A stretch of DNA of 28,949 bases, taken from NCBI GenBank assembly GCA_036325645.1, contig JAWNBB010017116.1, positions 1 to 28,949 on the forward strand, given 5' to 3'. Shown one piece after another: positions 21,971 to 28,949 of the stretch. How positions within the stretch are numbered: position 1 is the stretch's first letter; every line of letters begins with the position of its first letter. The translations under genes were made by a program, and so were the position numbers. The notes beneath the pieces were generated by a model. It was not told where the DNA came from, searched no databases, and saw only the letters and a list, made by a program, of their open reading frames with translations. Source of the DNA: Balantidium ctenopharyngodoni (taxonomy: Eukaryota > Ciliophora > Litostomatea > Vestibuliferida > Balantidiidae).

Positions 21971-22440
21971 ATGAGGAAATTGTTATTGGAAATCATGACA
22001 TGAGCAAAAGAAAGCTCAAGGTTTTTTAACTATAAGTACAGCAGGAATAGCACTTTCCAACATCCCAAAGCCACTCAGACAAGTTCACTTCTTAAAAACT
22101 GAGAATAGACATAGAAAGTCAATGAGGGAATTAAAAAAATGGGAAATTTGAGGGTGTGTTTCAAGAAAAAGTAATCTTTTCAAATTACATTGCACTTGCA
22201 GTAAGTTGCATTAATGTGGAAACAAGGGAATATAATGTAGAAATGTTTGGTGTACAAAAAAAACTCACAGAAACTGGATAATAAAGGAAAATACCAACTA
22301 AATACGAATTGTTCAACGAAAATAAAATATCATCCAACTTCCTCATGCGGCACTCAAAAAAGAAACAAAAAACCAAAAAAAAGAGAACCTATTTAATTCG
22401 TATCCTTTCTTCATTCCTTTCATTGTCTTGAAACTTAATC
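21971..22440 (+). CDS. Unresolved spliced gene(s)
   Basis: ATG at 21971 opens a 45-codon frame to TAG at 22106-22108 with two TGAs (MRKLLLEIMT...). A second stretch, 22135-22281, reads KFEGVFQEKVIFSNYIALAV and NVETREYNVEMFGVQKK to a double TAA. A third open stretch follows from ~22285 to 22440, basic and Lys-rich. They are probably exons of one gene, but splice sites compete. No family recognised. The minus-strand frame at 22185-22376 is a shadow. Confidence 0.35.
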
Positions 22441-22544
22441 GAAATAAATATAATATAATTTCTTTATTCCGATTAGTAATTATTAGAGTTATTATTATAT
22501 TGTTATTATTATTATTATTGTTATTCTTTTCTATATATTATTAA

Positions 22545-24840
22545 ATGGGTCAACTCTGCCAAAACTGCGACAACCTTGCTGCTGAAAAGTATCCTATATC
22601 TAAATATAATATCATCCTTTAGTTCTAACTCGATCTTCTCTGAAGGCTGGGACGAAGAGAACCTCATCTTAAACCTTCAAGACGTAAAAACATTATATCC
22701 ATTATCAAATCTCATTGATTCATCGAAAGATTTAATGGACGTTAACATCAACAACAGCTTCAAATCTTATTCTCAATTCTTTGGGAAACAGCAACCACCT
22801 TCAGATTCGGAAACCGATTGGAAAGATTCTTCTTTTCCCGCAGAAGATCGTAGTCTATTCCATATAAATATCAACGATGGTACCGTAACTAAAGAAGAAC
22901 TCGATTCCATGGCGGATATAGTCTGGGACACACCTGATAATATTTTCCGTACCCAAGATTACAGTTGATACAATGTCATCAGTATCGACGATGTCAAACA
23001 AGGAGAATGAGGAAACTGCTATTTTTGAAGTGTATTAGCGGAACTTGCAAAGTCGAAGGAGATATACGATAAGCTATTCATAACTAAGAAGAAGCCTGAA
23101 AATGGATGTTACAAAGTTCGTTTACTTATTCGTGGGATACCGAAAATAGTTTGCATCGACAACTATTTCCCTTGTCGTGAAAGAAATGGAAGAAAGCAAT
23201 TTGTGTTTTGTGAAAGCGGCTTTCGTGAACTTTGGGTGCAGGTTCTTGAAAAGGTTTGGGCGAAAGTAAACACATCATATGCTTCTACCATTGCTGGCTT
23301 ACCTACCGAAGTGTTCGAGTGTTGAACAGAAGCGCCTTGCGTTAATTATATTCATCAAAAATACCATAAGGATCAATTTTGGGCAATTCTTAATCAAGCG
23401 AAAATAAAAAAAGCTTACATCGCGACAAGTTCCGGGAACTACCCGAAAGCGGAAGAGCTTGGAATTGTACCTGGACATGCCTATTCTCTGACTAATTGAT
23501 ATGAATTCGATATTAATAACGGTGGAAAGCTCCGATTAATTCAGTTACGAAACCCTTGGGGTAGTTTCGAATGGAAAGGAAAGTTCTCTGATAATTCAAA
23601 TGAATGGAACATTATCCCCGATCTCAAAAGTAAAGTCGGTCTCGTTAACCGAGACGATGGTTTTTTCTTTATGGATTTCGATGATTTTCTAAAATATTAC
23701 AACTATACTTTCGTGCTGAACTATCATCAAAACTGGTCCTATAATTTCAAAAAACTAGAGCAAGAGTCATGTAATCACATCACATGCGCGAAATTAATTA
23801 TTAGTAAAGATACCCCAATCACAGTCGGTCTCCGCCCTAAACAATGACGTTTTTACGATAAAGTAAGCAACTATAAGCTTCAAGTCGGAAGTATCATCAT
23901 CGCGAAATACAACCCTGAAACAAGGAGTTATAGTTTCATAGGAAGCGAATTCCAAAAAGATGAAACGCTTTATGCAGAAACTCAAAAGATACTAACCACG
24001 GGAGAGTATCACATTTTCCTGAACGTGTTCTGGCCTTATTCAACAGTGAATAATTACACTCTTACGACTTACTCAGAACATCCCGTTGAAATCGCAGAGT
24101 TAACAAAAGCTGAAATACCCCGAGATTATTTATATCAAATTCTTCGGGATTTCCTTGATCGTTTCCCTAAAGAAAAGGTCGGGAAAGATATTGAAATAGT
24201 GAAGAACATTGCCGACAATGACATTGGGTTTTATATGATTCATTTAAGAAATACAGGTAATAATGCTTATAGATATTTCTTCTCAGCTAATACTAAAAAC
24301 ACGATATCGTTAAATGAAGACTGTGTCAATAAACGTGCAGAAGGAAATTCATGATTTATTGATGAGTTTAAAGGAGTTCTTAAAGCGGGGGATAGTAAAT
24401 TATTTGCTTGGAGACTCATTGAAAACCCGTGGGATTGTGGCATACGTATATCAAATATCAAAGTAGATTTGTTAAAGGATATCGAGGAAGAAACTATGGA
24501 AAAAGATTATCAATTTGACTGATACAGTATGCATGTCAATTTGAAAAAGAAAGTTATTGGAAAGTATTGAGAATATTCCACCGTTGATTTAAACAATTCC
24601 GAGTTTCTTCTTGTTTTTAGGAATAATCATAACTGACCGTACCGAGTGAAGTGTGAATTTGAAGCACAAAATTGAACACAAATGAATAGCCAAAGCCCCA
24701 TCTTTGATATTTTAGGAAAGAAAATTGTGTATTTCGTTTTTAAAAGGAATGGACAAGAGATCCTTGATGAATTAAAAGTAAGGCTGTCTTATAGACAATT
24801 TAAAGCCAAGGCATTGGATTGTTTTTATTATCATTTTTAG
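22545..24840 (+). CDS. Calpain-type cysteine protease (C2 family)
   Basis: The spliced protein is 753 aa: exon 1 22545-22588, intron 22589-22622 (34 nt, GTATCC...TTTAG), exon 2 to TAG at 24840. The N-terminus MGQLCQNC could be myristoylated at Gly2 and may also bind metal or be palmitoylated. The protease core shows GNCYF with catalytic Cys147, GHAYS with His300 and RNPWG with Asn325, all intact, so it should be active; calpains cleave proteins, usually under Ca2+ control. A domain III-like beta region follows (HVNLKKKVIG, FLLVFRNNHN). No EF-hands are seen. Eleven TGAs are in frame. Those at 23008 and 23026 flank the catalytic Cys exactly where calpains have Leu (QGxLGDCxFL), and that at 23323 is the Leu of DLTGAP. 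Invariant Trp residues (NPWG, EWKG) are TGG. Confidence 0.94.
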
Positions 24841-25173
24841 ATAAAATTTTCCCACTTTATTTAATGATATCATATAATGCAATAATAATAATAATACAAA
24901 GAATATCTTTAATATAGTTGATTAATTGGGAATAGAAAGAAAATAAAGTTGAAAAGTAGAATTAATTTATTTATTTCGTATCTAATTAGTTAACTTATCC
25001 TATTAGTATACATAGTTTTAGCGTTTGATATTGTTATGTCATAATATAAGATAGAAATCAGGATCATACAATATAATTCTCTCGTTTATCTTAAATTTAT
25101 ATTGAACTATCCCATCATTATATATGTTTACATATTGAATAAAATGTTTTTGAGTAAAGTATTGTTTGTACGT
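24841..25173. other. Convergent AT-rich spacer
   Basis: This is the 3' spacer after calpain, very AT-rich with an AAT microsatellite at 24879-24893. I see no gene or RNA structure. Confidence 0.5.
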
Positions 25174-25403
25174 TTACAATATCCGGATTAAATTAAGTGT
25201 CATTGTATCGCTTCCAATTTTTAAAGATCGAAGCTTTTTCATATCTACCTCACTTTCTTTGGCTTCTTGTAAAAGGTTTATCACAACTTCTTGTTTTCTA
25301 TTTTACCCTCATTATTTATTTTATATTATCTCCTCAGGGACACCTTTAGTCTCTCATCGGTCTGTTCTCAATTTCCTTCTGTATTATAATTTATACATTG
25401 CAT
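25174..25403 (-). CDS. Small spliced gene of unknown function
   Basis: ATG at 25403 opens a first exon of about 20 codons (MQCINYNTEGN-x-EQTDERLK) with one TGA. A second, strongly coding stretch (KQEVVINLLQEAKESEVDMKKLRSLKIGSDTMTLNLIRIL) ends TAA at 25174. A GT-AG intron of about 45 nt must join them; the donor choice near 25341-25343 is uncertain because the best-looking one gives the wrong phase. The second exon is an amphipathic helix followed by a short strand-like segment. It starts 47 bp from the divergent ubinuclein-like gene. Not recognised. Confidence 0.42.
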
Positions 25404-25450
25404 TTTAATAATTTCAAAACATATATTTTAATCCAATCATTTATTAGAAA

Positions 25451-27297
25451 ATGTCCTCTCCTTCTCAAGAAGACCTTCAAGGTAAACTACATAATTAATA
25501 TGACATCCCCCGAAAATAGAAGTATCCGACTGATATGCTATCTCCTACACAAATTTATCAAATATTAAAGAACCGATTACTTTCCTCTACGATTATTCAA
25601 AGATTTTAATCAAGGAAAAGAAATATGACCCTCAAATCCTGAATTGGCAAATCGAAAACTCATTTTTCCTGAAGCAAATGGGCTTAAACTTCCCTTTCAT
25701 AAAAAAGAAAATGGAAGAGCGTAATAAAAAGTATTACCGCTATGATACCTTTATAAGTCAGTGATCATATCGTTTGGAAAAACATGGTCAATTAGCGCCA
25801 TTGAAAGAAATAACCCGACAAATCAAGGATGAAGAAGATGTAAACTACTATGATAAAGACGATCCTTTCATCGACGATGAAGACGCTTTTGTAAGCACAA
25901 TATTATTAATTTATACAAATGTTATACATGTTTAGACAGGTGAAGACAATGACGGATTTTACAAACTGAACCTAGTTTATGGTAACTACACCGAGGATGA
26001 TATCATACAAAATTATAATAGAAATAAGGCGAAATCGAGGAAAAAACTAAGAAAAAAACAATCGACGAGTCAAAATAAACCTCCAAAAGGTGATTCAAGC
26101 CCCGCCGATGAAGATATCAATAACACTAGCACAAATCAAATGCTTTCCACAAACCCACCTTGAACAACATTCGAAGATTTCGGTGAACTTCAAGTGAAAT
26201 CATCGAGAAAAAGGAAATTTGGAGAAAGTATTTGTTGAACACCCAATGTCGAAGGCGACGGCATGGATGTGAATACAATTTACAAAAAATGAATGCTTGA
26301 ATATATCGAACTTGGAAATGGTATACCGAATACATGTAAGGAAAAAGAGGCGTTTCTTAAGAAAATACTACCTTCAATAAAAGGTATTGACGAAGAAAAA
26401 AATTTCGAACTGTTCACGAAGTGAGTGAACAAATTCAGTTCTGAGCTGAATATAAAAGAAAGCGATTTCAAGGTACTTCTTTCATATGAAATGTTTAAAT
26501 CCAAAATCGAGGGTTTGTTTTCAACGTTTTCCAAGCTTCTGAACCAGTTTATTGTCTTTCTCGGCGATAACAATATCCGCGATTTCTCGGACATTCACTC
26601 TGTGTTGGACATGAATATCCCCGATTTGAAAAACAAGTTTGAAGGTATTATATTCCGTATTGTTCATTTTCGTAGTATTTATAACGATTACTTCGGTGTG
26701 AACGTTACTAAATTTGAAGGAGTTAATAAAGTGTGAGTTGATTATATCCCTGATGTAATAGAAAGAAACAAGGAGTACATTGGTAAGGTGATAGGGAAGA
26801 TCAAGGAATGATTTGAGAAATATAAGATAGAGTACAGTGTCGACGCTTTTTATGAGTATGTTCAAAAGAATTATGATAAGAAGTTCTATGAGGAAGACAT
26901 TGATGAAAGCAAAGATAAAAAGTTTTTGGGTTGAAAAGCGTTTTTGTACTATCAGGAAGATAGTAAAAATATCGAAAACGGAAAGAAATTAGACAAAAAG
27001 GATAATGGAATGAACGAAGAAAAAGCGAAAGACAAGAAAAAGCAAAACGGCAAAGCGAAAGGGAAAGGGAAGGAAGAAGAGACAATAATGACGAATAAGA
27101 AAGTTAAAAAGGAAAATTCGAAAAGTAAAGACAAAAACAAAGACAAAGACAAAGACAAAGAGGTAATTAACGCGGTTGAATATAAGAAATTGATTTCTGA
27201 TGATATCACTGGTTACACCCCGCAAAGCCCTCCATTGTTAAGTACCATCTTTTATAATTGTCCATTCTCAATTGAGCATTTTCCTACGCATGCATAG
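25451..27297 (+). CDS. Ubinuclein/Hpc2-like (HUN domain) subunit of the HIRA histone chaperone complex
   Basis: The spliced protein is 587 aa in three exons with introns at 25482-25519 (38 nt) and 25891-25935 (45 nt), both good GT-AG and frame-restoring; stop TAG at 27297. Residues ~119-150 read YYDKDDPFIDDEDAF then GFYKLNL, the hallmark of the Hpc2-related HUN domain, which binds HIRA in replication-independent H3.3 deposition. Intron 2 lies inside this domain. A helical region follows around residues 260-460, and the C-terminus is a very Lys-rich low-complexity stretch with KDKD repeats. Nine TGAs and only one TGG are in frame. It would act in the nucleus. The HUN match is short but distinctive; the rest is too divergent to compare. 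Confidence 0.78.
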
Positions 27298-27605
27298 TTG
27301 AATACAAATAAGATTAGACTAAAATATAATTATAAAACATCATCATATGTTATCACTATTATCATGGTTTAATCAAAGTATCTTGTTATTTATCCGAAAC
27401 ACATTGACATGAATTCAGCCTTCACCGAATGAACATTTAAGCAAAGATCATAACTTTATACGGAACAGTAATATAATAATGTAATTGATTATACTTATTT
27501 ATTTATTATTAATTATATTTTTTCCCCTTTGCACTTCAACAAATCGTGTTGAGATGTTACATTTTCATACAAGATCATGATCCGACAAAGATATAAAACT
27601 ACCAT
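27298..27605. other. Convergent 3'-3' spacer
   Basis: An AT-rich spacer lies between the ubinuclein-like gene and the SNARE gene. I see nothing further in it. Confidence 0.5.
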
Positions 27606-28498
27606 TTATAGCCGCTTTTTAATCAGACTATACAGTACCGCAATTCACCCGCATAATATTAATATCAACAGTATATCAACACATATTCTATCACCAGATC
27701 GTATTTTTTTTAACAAATTTTTCAATTTTGTATTCTGAGTTTCTAATTTAACCGTTGTCTTATCGGTATGTTTTTCTATTTCCTTTGCTTTTCTTCCGAC
27801 CGCTTCAATATTCTTCCCCGCGATTTTCACTTCTTGTTTAATATTTTTCACGGCATTGTGTACTTCTTCAAGTGCTTCGTCTTGTTCTTTCACCTCTCGA
27901 TTCCATGCCTCGATTTGTTGTTTTTCTTCATCATACAATTCCCTTTGCGGTGCAGCACCTATCGCTTCTCTCTGTTGCAATCAAACATCCAATTTCTCGA
28001 TATTCGTTCGATTATCAACGATTTCATCCTCATCTCATATAACACCATCTCATTTGTTTTTTCATATCGTTCCCCGAGTTTTCATTCATTTCAACATTTC
28101 ATCTTTGTTTTCCAAGTTTGTGTATTTACCACGCTTCCGCTTTTGCGCAGTTAATTCAACTTCCAAATCCTTTAAATCTTTAGGTATATCATCTCATAGA
28201 TTCTCTATTTTTACCTTCAGTTGATTTCTTTCGTATATCTCCTTCGGTACTACGCTGTTCATCAACTTATCCCTTTCCGCGAGTAATGTTTCTGCGTTGT
28301 TCAATTTATCATTGATACGATACCTGAGTTTATCGAAACCATCGTGAACGTTTTTATAATCAATGCCTAAAGATATTTACAAATCATGAGCTTACTTCCA
28401 GGTTCAGGGCCTTTCAGAGATTTAAGCATATATTCAAGATGCGCAAGAAGCTTTTCCGTTTCTGTTTTCGGAATCAATTTCGATTCTGATGTTGACAT
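27606..28498 (-). CDS. SYP7-like Qc-SNARE, tail-anchored
   Basis: The spliced protein is 287 aa: exon 1 28498-28396, a 29-nt intron 28395-28367 (GTAAGC...CTTTAG), exon 2 to TAA at 27606. The layout is an N-terminal helical region, a QDEALEEVHNAVKNIK-type SNARE motif near residue 200, then KKIRSGDRICVDI and a C-terminal membrane anchor (VDILLILILCG-x-IAVLY) with a short basic tail. The pattern RSxRxxCIDI plus anchor closely follows plant SYP7 Qc-SNAREs, which act in membrane fusion at the ER and plasma membrane. Seven TGAs are in frame; the one at 27647-27645 sits inside the anchor, where Leu fits. The position expected to hold the ionic zero-layer Gln appears to be Val (IEAVGRK) by my alignment, which is unusual. 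Confidence 0.82.
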
Positions 28499-28908
28499 TT
28501 ATATTGTTTAAATCAATAAGAAATTATTATCACGTCTAATACAAAACGAAGGGATAAACATGATAAACAAACTAATGCTGTTATTGTATTTAAATACAGT
28601 AGTGATAGTTAATAAGATTCATAAAATATTTTTCGTTGGTGACATCGATGTCACGGTAGGTGATGATAGATGAAGTTTAAATTACAAAAGAATTAACTTT
28701 AAATGTTGAAAATATAATATTAGATAAAGTCGAATAAAATTAAATATATGATTAATTATTGATTTAGGAAATAAAGAGTTTAAAGGGTATGATTCAAGGT
28801 AGGGAGTGATATTCGGTTTGAAAAAATGAATATGAAGAAGTATTTGATTATTGGATAACGAAGGAATTGAATTATTTTAATTAATATGGCATTACAAATA
28901 GGATTCAT
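28499..28908. other. Right subtelomeric flank and SNARE promoter region
   Basis: About 400 bp of AT-rich DNA between the SNARE start and the telomere. It must hold that gene's promoter. I see no other coding stretch and no repeat shared with the left end. Confidence 0.5.
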
Positions 28909-28925
28909 GGGGATTGGGGATTGGG
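28909..28925. repeat. Right telomere (ATTGGGG repeats)
   Basis: The sequence GGGGATTGGGGATTGGG is two and a half units of the G-strand repeat, in the orientation expected for the right end of a linear chromosome whose left end starts with the C-strand form. It follows unique sequence directly. Confidence 0.9.
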
Positions 28926-28949
28926 CCCAATCCCCAATCCCCAATCCCC
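28926..28949. repeat. Inverted C-rich telomere block after the right telomere
   Basis: CCC followed by three AATCCCC units lies directly after the right telomere in inverted orientation, making a perfect GGG/CCC palindrome at 28923-28928. The C-block is longer than the G-block and unique sequence is not mirrored, so it is not a simple snap-back of this end. It reads as the start of another telomere joined blunt to this one, most likely a library or assembly chimera. Confidence 0.8.

Noticed and set aside
23810-23820. Internal CCCCAATC as telomerase RNA template or internal telomere
   Set aside because: It is a single unit inside the calpain coding frame. The ATTGGGG at 5050-5056 is likewise inside the epsin-like gene.
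26952-27225. Minus-strand hydrophobic ORFs (Ser/Leu/Phe-rich) over the ubinuclein-like gene
   Set aside because: They are antisense shadows of the Lys-rich low-complexity C-terminus.
27768-28224. Two long plus-strand ORFs over the SNARE gene
   Set aside because: They are antisense shadows; the minus strand carries a recognisable SNARE with an exact intron and tail anchor.
135-28498. Reading TGA as tryptophan (Blepharisma-type code)
   Set aside because: It would put Trp at seven or so near-invariant Leu positions in four unrelated families while invariant Trp sites all use TGG, and would raise Trp to 2-4% in several proteins. Two MATE sites favour Trp, so this is rejected as less likely, not excluded.
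135-28498. Reading TGA as cysteine (Euplotes-type code)
   Set aside because: The conserved columns are Leu, not Cys; catalytic and zinc-binding cysteines (calpain Cys147, the C2H2 fingers, SelM Cys35) are all TGC or TGT.
135-28498. Genes as pseudogenes or split ORFs broken by stop codons
   Set aside because: Only TGA interrupts them, never TAA or TAG outside clean GT-AG introns; catalytic motifs are intact on both sides of the TGAs.

Overview
This looks like one complete, gene-dense macronuclear 'nanochromosome' of a ciliate, read almost telomere to telomere. The left end starts with three copies of a CCCCAAT-type telomere repeat. The right end carries the complementary ATTGGGG repeat, followed by an abrupt inverted C-rich telomere block. 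The DNA is very AT-rich, introns are tiny (about 29-48 nt, GT-AG), untranslated regions are short, and the families are eukaryotic (ENTH/epsin, cyclin, calpain, Qc-SNARE, ubinuclein/Hpc2, eukaryotic MATE, ciliate-type kinase). No rRNA, tRNA, CRISPR or bacterial signal was seen.

The main result is the genetic code. All twelve longer genes are interrupted by in-frame TGA (about 98 by hand count), while every gene ends at TAA or TAG. Where a TGA falls on a strongly conserved residue, that residue is usually leucine: kinase HRD[L]KP and NI[L]; calpain QGx[L]GNCYF[L] and [L]TxAP; ENTH LLEx[L]IKxGS; cyclin [L]xME. Invariant tryptophans (NPWG, DIWSLG, INWL, ENTH W) are TGG. I infer UGA = leucine, with UAA/UAG as stops. 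I know of no nuclear code with that assignment. In the same chromosome a small ER thioredoxin-like selenoprotein (SelM/Sep15 family, 1989-2309 minus) has its only TGA exactly at the Cys-x-x-Sec position. A plausible SECIS hairpin lies just 3' of its stop, so UGA may mean both Leu and Sec.

Layout. 1-21 telomere; 135-1493 (+) kinase; 1989-2309 (-) selenoprotein with SECIS; 2375-2672 (+) small spliced gene; 3212-4693 (-) MATE transporter; 4806-5954 (-) epsin-like ENTH protein; 7127-8731 (-) disordered Asn/Lys-rich protein; 9171-9821 (-) decayed or spliced coding fragments; 10006-10602 (+) membrane-anchored coiled coil; 11253-12564 (+) coiled-coil protein with one intron; 12820-13050 (+) small ORF; 13399-14052 (-) five-finger C2H2 protein; 14828-15384 (+) spliced unknown; 15444-16865 (-) cyclin; 16.9-18.9 kb several partly resolved spliced genes; 18961-19950 (+) unknown with one intron; 20300-20596 (-) small protein with a PP1-type motif and CaaX-like end; 20.6-22.4 kb partly resolved spliced genes; 22545-24840 (+) calpain; 25174-25403 (-) small spliced gene; 25451-27297 (+) ubinuclein-like HIRA-complex subunit; 27606-28498 (-) SYP7-like Qc-SNARE; 28909-28949 telomere and inverted telomere junction.

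The genes are ordinary single-copy housekeeping functions (signalling, trafficking, cell cycle, chromatin) with no operon logic. Neighbours often share short divergent or convergent spacers. The apparent intergenic gaps are not all empty: reading TGA as Leu and allowing about 40-nt introns opens several further coding stretches, given below with lower confidence.
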